Shown here: one piece after another, positions 10,541 to 22,789 of the stretch
How the letters are laid out: each line of letters starts with the position of its first letter
How positions within the stretch are numbered: the first letter of the stretch is position 1
NCBI GenBank assembly: GCA_963978905.1
Contig: OZ022259.1
Location: 9,362,001-9,426,000 of the forward strand
Source of the DNA: Trichostrongylus colubriformis
Lineage: Eukaryota > Nematoda > Chromadorea > Rhabditida > Trichostrongylidae
Length of the DNA: 64,000 bases
Direction: 5' to 3'
The notes under the pieces: model-generated
Told to the model about the DNA's origin: nothing
The model's database searches: none
The model's input: only the letters and a program-made list of their open reading frames with translations
Program-made: the position numbers and the translations under genes

Positions 10541-11745
10541 ACTCTGTACACATGGGTTGGACCCTACCCAACCCTAGCCTGCCCGACCTTCACAGGCCCG
10601 TTCCCAAATTGTTTGTTGTGTGCTCCCTACACTTTGGTCAGGACCTATCCAGTCCTTACTTGCGCGACATTCCTGACATTCCCGAATTTTGAAACCCAAG
10701 GGAGGACTTAAATTTGAGCACTCATCGTTTTCGGCGCAAGCTCCGCTCATGGTGAGCGGGGCTAGGCTAAGTTCCTATGAGCTTCGTGCCCTTTGGTCAA
10801 CCTCTACCCACTCCTAACTTACCCGACCACTCCACGTTGCAGCTGAGTTAAGAGTGGATTGTGTGACAAACAAACGAACACACGCACACACACTAACTTC
10901 TGGTTTACCAGTTGGGTGGCGCACACTACCGTGCGCGGAACACGATGAACGCTAATAGGTCGGTCGAAATTGCACATTTTCTTGAGGACGGAGTGTTCAG
11001 TGTGCGCTCCGCCCACCATGGGTGGGGCTTGGCACGGTTCATGTGCGCACCTTACTTCCTGTCCCATGTCCTACCCTTTCCAAAATTTACTCCATCTCCA
11101 CGGGTTGTTTTTAATGTTACGTCCAAGCTCCGCTCACCACTGCAGATTCTCCGCCCACCATGTCCTGGATTCTTTCTTGACTTTTAAAAACTCATCGCTA
11201 CCTAAACCCCCCCTCCTCCACTTTGTGGCATATTAGAGTCCAATTTACAGATTTCGGTCTGAAAACGGAACATTTCATGACTCGCCCCGCCCACCGTGGG
11301 CGGAGCTCAACTTGGTCCATATGTGTTTTTACTTCTTGTCCCATTCCCTACCCAAAGCACACTTGTCCCCATATCCACAAGTCGTTTTTCAGGTAATGCT
11401 CAAGCTCCGCCCGTCACTACAAATACTCCGCCCACGCCTCTTTTATGACTTTAGAAAACTCATTCCTGACCTTAATTCATCTTTCCCTCACGTTTCGTGC
11501 ACATTCGAACCCATTTAACAATTTTCGGTCCGAAAACGGAACATTTCAGGACTCGCACCGCCCACCGTGGGCAGAGCTCATGGCCCATATGTGGTCTTTA
11601 CTTCTTGTCCCAGCCTTACCCATACCACACTTGTCCCCATCTCCACAGGTCGTTTTTCATATGATACCTAATTTCGTGACAGACGGACAGACGGACGGAG
11701 GGACGTACAGAAGACGAAGCGTTTTATATATAGTAGGGATATACA
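10540..11745. repeat. Block of diverged ~280-bp direct repeats with a retroposon-like tail
   Basis: At least two well-matched direct repeats, plus poorer ones to the left, share ccgcccaccgtgggcggagc, cggtctgaaaacggaacatt, cacttgtccccatctccaca and tcgtttttca. Good unit starts lie near 10985, 11265 and 11530. The block ends at about 11683-11745 with gacagacggacagacggacg followed by cgttttatatatagtaggga, which looks like the 3' tail of a retroposon. A stray fragment (ctcacggtgggcggagcg) is at about 62167. No protein is encoded. Confidence 0.7.
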
Positions 11746-11759
11746 GGTAATGAATATGT

Positions 11760-12690
11760 TCACCCAATGGCACTGAGCATCAGACGCATTTACTACAGCA
11801 GTCGTATGTAGCGGTAAGCGGTGTATTGGATTTTATCTCATCCACTTTCCAGTGGCTCTTACCAGCCCCTGTAAGCCGTTATCATTTTCAAGGAATCACC
11901 ACTGGGCCCCCTTACTCTGCAATACCTTTGAGCGTGAACATTCCACTATTAAACAGAAGAGCGAAACGGATTTGACGACATTTATCGAATCCTATCAACC
12001 GTTATGAGTTTGAATCACCCAACGCTAATGTCCCGCCTCACTTCTCAAATTACCTATGGGTGTCGGAAAGGCAACCCGAAAGGCGAAACGCATATTATGA
12101 CATTCGCATCTCGAAGCTCCCTATCAGCTCTTATAAGCTGCTATCATTTTCGGTCCACCACCGCTGGGGTCCCCTTACCATCCCCTATATCACTTGTAAA
12201 ATTCAGGGTACCTGCTTAGCTGCGATTCCAGATACGAATTTCCGGTCAAATACACACACGCCAGCCACACTAAGCCGAATAAATATAGTATGAGAGTCTT
12301 CTGACCAAATCCCATCTGCGCCTCGTACAACCATGGAGCGCAATAATTCACACTGTGCTAATTTTTGCCCTAGATATGTGTAGCATCGTTTTTTTTACTA
12401 GGTTCTAGCGTAGCTCCAGCGCGAGCAATGCCTTGAAGCCGTCCAGCTGCATGCTGTCATTACATTAACAAGGATTGAAATTCTGCATGTCATAAATTTC
12501 CGTAGATATATAAAATGTGGCAAATTACTCATAAAAAACCCGTTATGAGCTACATACATCACAACTGTAACATATCATCACTATATCTTTCCGATACACT
12601 GGAGCTATGGAGGCTTACTGCATTCTTGAAACATCAAGTCGAGGCTCCTGAATAGGACATGAACCCAATCACTGCCGTCTTCACCTGCTT
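11760..12690. other. Intergenic, weak direct repeat only
   Basis: Two diverged direct copies of about 70 bp (near 11850-11920 and 12120-12190) share taagc-gttatcattttc and ctggg-cccccttac. Nothing else was recognised. Confidence 0.4.
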
Positions 12691-12694
12691 CACT

Positions 12695-15600
12695 CTAGAC
12701 GCAGTTCGGGCAGACATGAAGGCTCTCATGGAGGAGTATGTCACATTCGAAGCAAAAGATCGCTCCACAAGATTTACATGTGAAGCCTTCACCTGACAGC
12801 GGATATTCACATGCCATACACTCACTGAAAAAACAAGTTCTCGCATAGTCTGTGAAGAGACGTAGCAGATGAAACTGCATTTACCCTTCAGTCACAGAAA
12901 CAGGAGTGAATGCAGGTAGAGGAACCAAATGTCGAAACGCTCGGGCCAACTGTGGTGCGGCAACGAGCGTCATCCGGCAGACCCGGCACTCAGCTGGTAA
13001 CGAACAGTGGCGTGCTCCGCACTGTTCGCACAGGAAACCGCGTGATGTCGACAGAGGTGCAGACATCGGATGGCTAAAAAACATGACAGTGGACTGAGAC
13101 TTTGGTAAATGGATCACAACCCATACCAAACGCAGAATGAGCGCTGTTTAATGTTTGTATGAGGCGGGAACGCCACTCGAATTGCGTTACATTCAGCTGC
13201 TTTCGTCGATGGTGGAGGAGCAGTGTGTTGTGAGAGGAGCAGTTCGAAGTGGTCTGGGTCCAAAACCACATCGTATCTTCCTAAATGGGAATATATTTCG
13301 TTTCATGCCTCTATCAAAGATCCAAACAAGGAATATATCTTTATTTTCTTGGAAAGACTTTTGACAAATTTTATTCGCAGAAAAAATACGTAACTGATTC
13401 AATGAGCACTGACCATTTGTGATTTTTGCCAACTGTTTGCAAACGAACAATTCCGCGCTTATGCCGATTACCGAACACCGAATATTATGCCCTCTCAGAA
13501 CCTGTAATAGAACACATCCGTAGAATGGATTATCGACGCTGTCAGAAGAAAGACCCAGCGGGACATTAGAGACGAAAACGTACCTCGAACGTGGAGAACA
13601 CATTCCCGGGATCCACCGTAGATAAACTCGACATAATCACAATCACTTCACGAGAAACATGTCCAGGTAGACTTCTGAAATTGAAGGTCACACTTAAACA
13701 TCCTAATCCACGTGGGTGTAGTGCATCCGAATGAGCAGGTATTTTACAGATGGATTCGCTTCACTAGACACCGATTTCAAGAGTCTGCTTAACTAAGCTG
13801 GTTACGTTTCATTCCGTGTTCCCCATAAACAGATCAAGATATCAGCAGCGCACTTCAGTAGTTAAGCAACATCAAAAAAGGTCAACAAAAAAGTAGAACA
13901 ACAGAACCAAATTTCGATCAACGTTTATTTACCCATTGAAGCGGTCTGATTCTTTTGATTTGTGCTACCTCATTCCGCATAAAACGAAAAAGTTCAGTCC
14001 ATTTTGGAGCGCCTGATAGGGTGTGGCCTACAGACTTGGATGAGAGTGTATCAAACACTCTCACTCCGCCACACACTCTCACTCTAGCCACGCATTCTCA
14101 CTTCCGCCACTCACCCATGTCCGTAGGCCACACCCTATCAGGCGCTCCGAAATGGAGTGTACACATTAAAGTTGTCAGTCTTTTCTCTGATTTGTGGAAC
14201 TTTATTCGCATGGAAGTGGTCCACATCTTACGCATTGTGTGGTCGGTGAGAATCTAATCCTTTCATATTCAGCAGCACTCACCAAAACGATCACTGTTGG
14301 AAGAATATAAGTCCAAGAAAAATCCAGTTCAAACAAACAAAACTCACTTCAAATTAATAAGAGCAAGTTGCAAGGCATTCTGAAGCGAGAAGTCTCCGCT
14401 GCATATAGCTTCATTCAAAGAGCCCAGGTTGTCCTTCAGAGCTCTTGTGTTACCTTTAAAGAAACAAGGAATCCGATTTAAGATCGAAAATTATACAAAA
14501 TCAATCAAATATAACACGAAGCACTTCACATTAGTGCAAAAGTTCTACCTGTGAGGCTAACAAAACGTTCAGCTTTCTTATCTTTGACGATAATTATCCC
14601 TAGTTGAGATATTGGATTTTGCTCGAAGAACTTGTCAACAAATGTATTGAGGATCTATAAAATAACAAATCTTTCCTTGGAAAAACAATCATTAGTGATC
14701 GAAGAGAACCCCCAACTCTCCCCTGCATCTCGAAGTATTTAGGCGACTAGAAGGAAACCTTGAAAATATCTTCATGATTGGTATTACCTTCATTGTGACA
14801 AAAAATCGTGACGGTGGCATAACTTTGCTTGTCATTGATCGCGAACAGTCGATAGCGACATATACATATCGCATCTAGGTAGAAGGTATGAACTGCAAAA
14901 AGGCGCATAGAAACACCGAAACTTACTATGCCCAAACGAATTTTTGACGGCTTCTCAATCGTACGATGCTTCTTCCGTGCCTCGGAAACAAGCTTGGCGA
15001 TAGATTTTTCGATTGATCCACCCTCATCCTCCTCGAGAACCTCGCGAATGTTCAAACCTAGAACGCACAATACAAAGGTCCTTATATTCACTTTAATACT
15101 CATACATACCCTGTTATAGCACCTATCTCCTTTGAGCTTCAAACTATTCGCTAAGCTTTGTATCAGAGCGACTTTCGTTGAGGTGCTTATTGCAAAGCAG
15201 TATTGAAGAGAGGATGTAGCGAAACAACGGTAACTGAATAACCGTCCCATGAAAAGATGATGAATCTCGAACGATGAGAACTACACTGATTTCTTCTTCG
15301 TTCGGAACCGAGTAAGAGGAATAACCCCGCTTCGGACCTGTAGTCGGTGATCCACACAGGCTTGAGGACGCTCGGAAAACGCGCAGTACTTGGCGAAGGG
15401 GATAAGTCCATAGATCTCCAAGATACAAATTCCTCTCCAAGTGGAAAAGACAATGGTCGGCACGACTGGATACGCATGACGTTGAATATACTTTACTAGC
15501 AATCAGGTCCTGAGAGATCAACCCGTGTCACTACCACTGGGAGGTTCCCATTCCTACCTTTGAAACACCAATGCCCCACATTCGCTCCGCAATGGGTAAA

Positions 15601-16668
15601 TTGACAACAAGGCAAATATCTGAACAATTTGAGAAAAGTTTCCCTGTGCTTACGGATAAGGCTGCGTTCGGCCAACCAAATGGGGTTTTTGGACTATTTG
15701 CTTCAAGCAAAAGATAGGTAATGACCGAAAAAAGGGAGTATCCGCGATTCGGGATTCACGGCGATTTCTCGTCGGATGGATGGCGTAGATAGAGAAAATT
15801 AGCGTATCCGCGATTTTGGATATATGCGATAATGCACATGGACTGACGTGATGTGACGTGGCCTCGCCAAAATCTCCAGATCTCAGATACGCCGATTTGG
15901 CGTAATCCCAATCAGTTGAGTATAAGGCCTAGGGGAAGGTACTACCCTAAAATGTATCCGCCCTCACACGGTCGCGCGCGGCAGACGCAGTCTTCAAAGG
16001 AAGCTGTGGAAAGAGGATTGAAACCGCCGTTGAACAACGACTCTCCTTCTCGCTCGTTCGCTTTCCTCTGCTAAGTGTAAAGTTTCTGTGTTAATCTCTC
16101 GTGCGATCCCAGCACTACTTGCTACTCGCTTCTATGCAATCCGCAAACCAAAGCTTCCTCAATTTCCTCCATTTTTGGTTCTTTGAAGATCGCGTCTGCG
16201 TCTGCCACGCGCAATCGCGTGAGGGCAGACTTATCTACTACATTTTAGCGTTCTAGAAGGAGCCAAGGTCGTTTAGACTTGTTCGGTCCAGAACTTGAAT
16301 TTCGCTACCTTTGATATTTACCCTCCTTCCTAGATCACCACCCACAAAGTCTCTCTATTCCACTACGAAAGATGGAATGAAGAAGGTCTGGGATTTCCTA
16401 AATACCTCCTATTTCCCTCGCTACGGTCAATCTGATTCCCGAGCATATTTGAGCCCGTGTTAACGCTAAAGGCGACACATTCGAGCTAAACTTGTTCTTC
16501 CAACTCAGTTTCATCTTGAAATGAGGCAGTTGAGGTTGTTCCGTTATTAGTGACCAAATCATACTTTACGGGCGATTTAATAATCGTTGTTGATCGACGT
16601 ATGTAAGACCCACCATCCGCGTATCCAGCTTCCCAAGTATATCCCTTCTGGTCGTCGTCCTCAGTCAT
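12695..16668 (-). CDS. GTF2H2: TFIIH subunit 2 (p44/SSL1), complete, ten exons
   Basis: This is the p44 core subunit of TFIIH, which supports the XPD helicase in transcription initiation and nucleotide excision repair in the nucleus. Exons (minus): 16668-16614, 15057-14927, 14874-14788, 14654-14549, 14453-14348, 13674-13584, 13501-13414, 13280-13127, 13073-12885, 12824-12695. All phases agree and give 378 residues (human about 395). Residues 1-62 are the acidic N-terminus (KGYTWEAGYADG). A von Willebrand-type domain starts at 63 (MRYVYVAIDCSRSM, FEQNPISQLGIII, SLPGHVSREVIVIMSSLST, CSVIGISAELFVC). A zinc finger (CEQCGARHC...CRVC) lies near 288-305, and the C-terminal RING-like finger (CMACEYP...CKSC...CFEC...HVCPNC) fills 337-378. 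The 1.56-kb first intron and a family C foldback in the intron at 13675-14347 are the only unusual features. Confidence 0.96.
13999..14158. repeat. Foldback element family C, copy 2 (inside p44 intron)
   Basis: The left arm reads tccattttggagcgcctgat, agggtgtggcctacagactt; the right arm is its inverse (gtaggccacaccctatcagg, cgctccgaaatgga). The centre is a run of cactctcactc-type motifs. It sits wholly within the intron between the exons ending at 14348 and starting at 13674, so it should not change the protein. Confidence 0.85.
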
Positions 16669-16949
16669 GTCACGGCCTTATCGAAGATCGGTTTATCTAG
16701 AAACGACAAAAAGCGTAGAAATACAAGTACCAAACGCTCTGAATCAGTTGGTAGTTTCCTCGTGGACGAACGACGGAAATGAGTCTTATAATTTACAAAT
16801 AGAGTATTCTGTGCAACCATTAAGAGCATCATCCAGCTCGAAGGATATCAGGTGCTATCGCAATGAGAGCGGAAGGCATCCCACTATGAACGTTAGTTCT
16901 ACCTAGAGCTCGAAACTATTCTCTGATCATTAAGTTGAACACAACTGTA

Positions 16950-17520
16950 TATTTTGGTGTTAGTGTAGTTGGGAGACACTCTTAGTCGCGCTGTCGTCCC
17001 TCACCATTCCACAATCTTCGCACACCACCCGAGTGTATATTTTGGGTCAAATAAAGTCGGGGGGGGGGGGGGGGGGAAGACGCAACTTTGCCTCAGATTT
17101 TCACCAACGTCAAAGCTTCTTTCCTTCCCTAGGCTTAGGCTAAAGCAGATGAGACCTATGTTTTGAGAGATGCTTTTTCATGTGGAAGGGGTGAATACCA
17201 ATTTTAGCCTAAGCCTAGGGAGGGAAAGGAGCTTCGACGTTGACGCAAAGTCTGACTTTATTTGACCCTAAATTTTTCATAAGCCTTACTTTATGAGGAT
17301 AGGGGTTCCACCTAAATTCAGGCTTAGGCTAAATGCCTAGGCAAAATTAGCGCCGTATGCCGATCGCCGTGGAGTACCCTTCCCCTACACAATTATATTA
17401 GTACACATATTTTAACCTGAGGCTCACTTTAGAAAGGTTTTTATTTCCGTCTGAACTGAGCCAAAAAACTAGCGCCAGATGCCAAAGTGGAATACCCTTT
17501 CACAAACCAACTGAGGATGC
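16950..17520. repeat. Repeat-rich intergenic block with foldback family D copy 1
   Basis: The foldback proper is 17044-17268: gggtcaaataaagtcgg at the left returns as gactttatttgaccc at the right, with ccctaggcttaggctaaa and tttagcctaagcctaggg as inner arms. The left arm contains a run of 18 G (17059-17076). On either side is a diverged direct repeat (aagccttactttatgaggat, gcttaggcta, ggagtacccttccc) also seen at about 36940-37200 and 38770-38960. Confidence 0.75.
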
Positions 17521-17756
17521 AGGAGAGCGTAGCGGTGATTCTCCGGATTTGTACTGCTGAAAAATTAGACGTCAGCATAGTGTCTGGTCTGCAGTCTACG
17601 TTTTGACGTCTAATTTCCGTTCTATGGCATCATCCATCGCTCGAAAGATGTTTCTATTTCAAATATTTCCATCATACTTCGCAACTTTCTCGTAGCACTG
17701 TACGCATCGCGCGTGCAAATGAAAAGGTAGTCTGGATATTTGCACTCAGTTTCAGA

Positions 17757-20700
17757 ATGTTGGCCAGACGTCTGATGGGAATAGCGTTGAGGAACAACTT
17801 ACCCAGTATTTATTCTACTTGTACCTTATCTTCCAGGTCAGTTTGTTTTTCCTCTTTTGTAGTTTGTGGTCGCGTTGTAGGCTTTGAAGTTTATCTATTA
17901 CTTTTTGACTGCTTATACTGTGAAGTCATTGGGATTCTCCTCATTACATGTCTTGTTACTATTTCCAGTGTTACTGGAAAAGTTGTGATGCTATTGTAAA
18001 TGGGGTTGCGCATCACTGTGCTCGGCGTCTAGCGTTATTCTTTCCCAGGTTTTCCCTAGACTTTTAGTTGAGCGGTAAATCCCTATCCCTCAATCAAGGC
18101 ACTGGCAAAAATATGCTCTTGAATGTAAAAAGACTCTGGGATCGTAACGAGTGACGGACGGCAGCGCGAAGTGGAAGGCCTCTATCCAATTATTAGGCTG
18201 TCCCTAAAGTCTTGTCATATTTTTTCGATCATCACTTTTTATTTTTTTTTTCGTCCAACAAATAATAATTAGGCAACAAAGTATTGACCATTGTTATCGG
18301 CAACCCTCTGCCACTTTATAGGAAAATCGTTGATTTCCTTCTCTCAGTACTCTGGGCTTGAGAGTCGAAGAAGTCAGCGATCGCCTTCGCAAGCAAGTCA
18401 TAATCAACGAATTTTCTCTTGGCCAGGAAGGATTCGAGAGGATGGGTAAGGTGATAGCCAGAAGGGGCAATGTCTGGAGAGTACGGTGGGTGGGGCAGCA
18501 CATCCCAGCCGAGCTCCTATAACTTAGCCTGGGTACTTTTCGCGAAATGGGAGCGGGCGTCGTCATGAAGAAGGGTGACCGCGACTTTTCCGGCACTTTT
18601 CTCGAACTCGACGGCGAGCTGCTGGAGCTGGTGGGTGCATACGGTAGCGGTGACTGTCTCGCCTTGTACCAGCACCTCGCGGAAAAGCATTCCTTCCTCG
18701 TCCCAGAACCAGCACAGTCCCAAGCGTGGTTTGTCTTTCATGTCAATCTCGCCATTGCTGAAGCTGATGAACCAGCGGCGCACGGTCACGTAGCTCACAC
18801 ATCCCTTGCCCAATGCAGCGCTGATGGAGTGGCAAGCTTCCGTCGTTTTGGTGCCGCAAGACCGCTCATAATAGATGACACCGCGAGTTGGGTGGGTATC
18901 GACAACGGGCATTGTAGCTCTCTCCACGGGATCTGGTGGGACAATATATATTCCTAGAAAGCTTAGAGAACGTTCTACCATATTCCTGAACCGCCTGGAC
19001 CTGCCTCGAAGTGAACAAGAGTTACTGATTTTTTTTGGGAAAATATGACAAGACTTTTGGGACAACCTAATACATTAACTATTTCTCTCAGTGGTTCATT
19101 GATATCGATTAGCCCCTGAGAACAGATTGCTGAAGAAAAGGGAAGTAGTGTGTTATTTAGTTATAGGCATTCTCTAGTGGCTAGCAAGAGTTAACCTCCC
19201 TGAGTCGACATAATAACAATTCGAGATCCTCCCAGAATGCCTTATGAGCACTGATACTCCCCTCACGCTTGGCGTGAAAGTGCTTGTACCAGACTTGACA
19301 CTTCCACAGAGTAACCGCTGGCAACCAATGGATGAACCTTGATGTCCCCGATGTGGGTTACTAGGTTTAGGTTACTGGGGACAGATGTTTATGAAGAAAA
19401 AGGTCGTGTAGTGCATTTGTCCCCACATTCGGAAGTATATCGGACTGCTTTCCTACAACTCATCTCGGGCTGAGGTCAAGCTTCATTTCTCATTGAGGAG
19501 TTAATGATTACGTCTTGATGTGTACATGTTGAATAGAGTAATGGTGACGAGCGTTCTCTGTGATGCAACCCACAAAGTAACAGCTCAGGCAAACAATTCC
19601 TTTGACCTCTTTTTATTGGACTTAGAAACCTGATCACGGATGTTTCTTTCATACTCTTAATCGTCGCCATTTGCCCCCAGTTTGATCCTATGCCTTCTTT
19701 AGTTTTGTTTAGAATCACACAGGCACTGAATACTCGTATCAAAAATAGCTGGTAGTTTTGTAGTACCGACACTGTCTTGGGTCGATGTTGAGCCTTTCTT
19801 ACCTTTATGTTAGCTTGGCTAGAAAAGCGTGGCTCCAAGAATGAATACTGTCTCCGTCTCCGAGGTCCCAAGTGTCCCTTATATGTATGATTGGAACGAA
19901 TCTGTTGAGAAACACAAAAGGCAATATCCGCACAACAGTGTGCAGATACAGTTAACAAGAAATTTCCTCTCACCTGGTAGCAGTCATCTAATTGTGCTCT
20001 CAAGGTGTGCAGACGATGAATCGACTACTAGGAGCTAATTCTAAATATTGGGTTGTAAGGAAAGTTGTGGCCAGTTTTGCGCGTTCACAAGATAAATTCA
20101 AATCTCGAAGCGCGTCAACATGAATCAACTTACATGATATTGTGCTCCCTTAATATACAACAAGTTTCTTTTTCTGAATATATGTTTTCTTTGGAATACG
20201 TCAAGGTTTCGATTTATTAGAAGAAATTTTAGAGTACTGCGAAAATGACGCCTTTTGGATGACTTTACTTCACAAGTCCTTGCTTTGTCGATCCCCAGGC
20301 AAGACTACAAATTGAATACTGCAAGGGGAGCGGGTAAGGCATTGGAAGGAACTCTTTGACCCTGGTTCCGGAAGAGTAGAAATGAGAATGATTGCTTGTT
20401 CATCAAATCGCCTTAGCTAAGGCGGCAGAAAGCGATGAGCTTCTACTCTTGCAGGGAACATCCAAAAATTCCTTCCCCATAGAAAAGTGGTTGACTACCT
20501 CAAGTAGCTCTAAAAAGCCCAAAGTATGGATGCTGCGCGATCCCTCGGTACAGCCATGCGCGAACGCGTTTTTTTTTTCACAGATCGTCTTTCAACAACT
20601 GAAGCAGTGGCAGAATAAGCCATTTCGTCCACCATATTCATCAGATCTAGCGCTAACTAAGCCCACTTTCACAAACATCTGGGCAGCTCCTTCAATAGTA

Positions 20701-22198
20701 GTGTGTTCAAAGAGAATAGTGATTTGGAACCGACTTTTTTTGATTTCGTGCAAATGTCAGCCCTTCATCAGAATGATATGCAAGAATACATAATGGTGCT
20801 AGAAGTGTAGCGAATCGAATGGTGCTTATTGTGTGAGAAAAGATGCAATCTGGGCCGAGTTATGATCTTCCGAGACTAAATTGCGAAAACCGGCCAAAAC
20901 CACCTTACAACTAATAGTAAATGTGCTGTCACCCTTAACAAATCATTTCTTTAAAACGAAAGCAACAAATCTTGTTTTTCGGGGTCTTTTTACTAGCTTC
21001 TCGCACTGTCTGAGATCGCGCAGTGCTTCCCCGAAGGCGTGTCCTCATGTTAACGAGTTGTGAAATTTTGTACCTTCGTTGTTATGAACATCGCTATGCT
21101 ATTTTGATGTTTTTAGGCCGGTCCTTAACTTTCGGTCCACCCTACGGATGCCGTTATGGTTCAGCTCTACATCTGCTAACAATGCAGACAAAAATGAAGT
21201 GCCGAAATTCTCACTGAAAAAGGCTGACGGGCAACGACTGAGTGGTAGGTTTTGTGCACGTATGCGTACTATAGGTCCAAGATATTTCGGTCAACCTTAA
21301 TTCTTTGATTTCAGGGTTGGAATTTTTTGAGATTGTCAAAAAAGAAGCAGGTAAGGAAGAGGCAGATGACTTCGTTATACCCAAGGAAGCATTCGAGGCG
21401 TTGCTAACTGAGTACGATACTTTGCTTGAAGAAGGTTCACAGTGGCAGGTGTTTTACTAGCGGTTAAATTTTCATGAATGTTTTCTAATTTATATTTTAT
21501 CTGTAAGAGTTAGTGTAAACTTGGTATATAATAACACTATATTTATTCAAAATGGGCTTATCCTCCTAATTTGGTTGTATTGATCAAAACCTTGCTTTGC
21601 ATGACTGTGACTCAGTTGTTCTTGCTTGTAATTTGGTTTTTTAGGACAAATACAAGCGATCGCTAGCTGAGACAGAGAACGTTCGTAATCGTGGACTCAA
21701 GCAAACTGAAGATGCAAGAATATTTGCTATTCAGGGCTTTTGCAAAGATTTATTGGAGGTACCGAAAAAATAGTGGAAGTCTGATCGACGTTGGTAACGT
21801 TGTTTCTGTGACCATAGGTTGCCGACATTCTGGATTTGGCTGTGAACTCGCTGAAACCTGAGCAACTTGAATCTGCCGATAAAACCCTCGCGGATCTTCA
21901 TAAGGGCATTGTTATGACCAAGACCGTATTGTTGAAAACATTCAAGAAGCATGGGCTTGTTCAAGTAAATCCCATGGGCGAAAAATTCGATCCCAATTTA
22001 CATGAAGCCGTATTCCAAGTTCCTGCTGGAGAGGTAGGCTCGTTTTCCATATTCCGCTATCTAGATCACGTCGGTACTGCAAGCTTGTAGGATACGAAAG
22101 TGGAGCCTGGGCATGTAATGCACGTGTCAAAGGTTGGGTACTCTTTAAAAGACCGGCCCATTCGAGCTGCGCAAGTCGGTGTCGTCATGGATAGCTGA
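17757..22198 (+). CDS. GRPEL1: Mitochondrial GrpE nucleotide-exchange factor, complete, six exons
   Basis: GrpE releases ADP from mitochondrial Hsp70 in the matrix, supporting protein import and folding. Exons: 17757-17836, 21165-21244, 21315-21448, 21645-21758, 21818-22033, 22091-22198; phases join cleanly to give 243 residues. Exon 1 encodes an Arg-rich, acid-free presequence (MLARRLMGIALRNNLPSIYS). Exons 3-4 form the long coiled-coil helix (EYDTLLEEGSQWQDKYKRSL, ETENVRNRGLKQTEDARIFA). Exons 5-6 hold the C-terminal beta domain with the family signature (FDPNLHEAVFQVPAGE, PIRAAQVGVV). Intron 1 is 3.3 kb and holds a mariner element. The start was chosen because the exon 1/2 junction (AG|C) restores the frame and yields a typical targeting peptide. 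Confidence 0.95.
18191..19072 (-). mobile_element. Defective mariner transposon, TA-flanked
   Basis: The element (18193-19070, 878 bp) has about 30-bp terminal inverted repeats (ttaggctgtccctaaagtct / ttaggttgtcccaaaagtct) and is flanked by TA on both sides. On the minus strand it encodes mariner transposase pieces: GVIYYERSCGTKTTEACHSI (N-terminal), then a jump to VTLLHDDARSHFAKSTQ, an in-frame TAG at about 18517-18519, and LPHPPYSPDIAPSGYHL. The region carrying the first catalytic Asp is largely deleted and the third Asp (APSD in mariner) is Gly, so it cannot make active enzyme. It lies in GrpE intron 1. Confidence 0.93.
20300..20800 (+). pseudogene. Possible old mariner transposase relic
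   Basis: A plus-strand frame at 20392-20793 contains NKPFRPPYSSDLALTKPTF, resembling the mariner HPPYSPDLAPTDYHFF block, preceded by a frame with no clear motifs. No terminal repeats were found. The likeness is short, so the assignment is tentative. It is inside GrpE intron 1. Confidence 0.35.
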
Positions 22199-22789
22199 AA
22201 AAAACTGGATAGACTGTGATCTTTTGTTATTATTGTTGTGTAGTTGATTTATTCGACTTCTCAAATGCCTCTGTGGAGCAGGGATGCTCGGATTACTTGC
22301 TGTGCAGCTCAAGTCGGTCTCCTATATTTATCACCAGGCATTGCATGATACATGTTCTAGGATATATGGAAAGTCATAAATCTTCGGTGAAAACTTGATT
22401 GAAATTGGTATAGTTTGAACCAGAATTGAACAAATTGCGCGTCTTCTCAGAAGTAAAACGAGCTTTGGTCCGTCGTTTCGTGTAACTCATTTGATTGCCA
22501 TTCATGGCATTGACTCCTCTGCTAAAACTTCTAGGTTACTTTGCTTTATGAGTAAAATGTGTAAATGTAAGATGGTAGATCGTCGTTGTTTTGTTGTTGT
22601 TCTGTTTTTATTTTTTCAAATGAAGTTTATCTATCTCTTTTTGGATGTATTGTAACACCGTTCTTTTCGGTCACGTGCTTTTTTCCCTTAGGTTTTATTC
22701 GGAGATACTGTAATGTATTGGTTTGATTAATTTCAGCTAATCCGTAGTACTCGGCTCAACGTTTTCCTGTTGACTGGTGTATACTCGAA

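Noticed and set aside
18547..18957. 136-codon plus-strand frame over the mariner
   Set aside because: Shadow of the minus-strand transposase remnant.
19476..20003. 175-codon minus-strand open frame in GrpE intron 1
   Set aside because: No recognisable motif, no consistent exon neighbours; treated as chance, though its length makes it worth a protein search.
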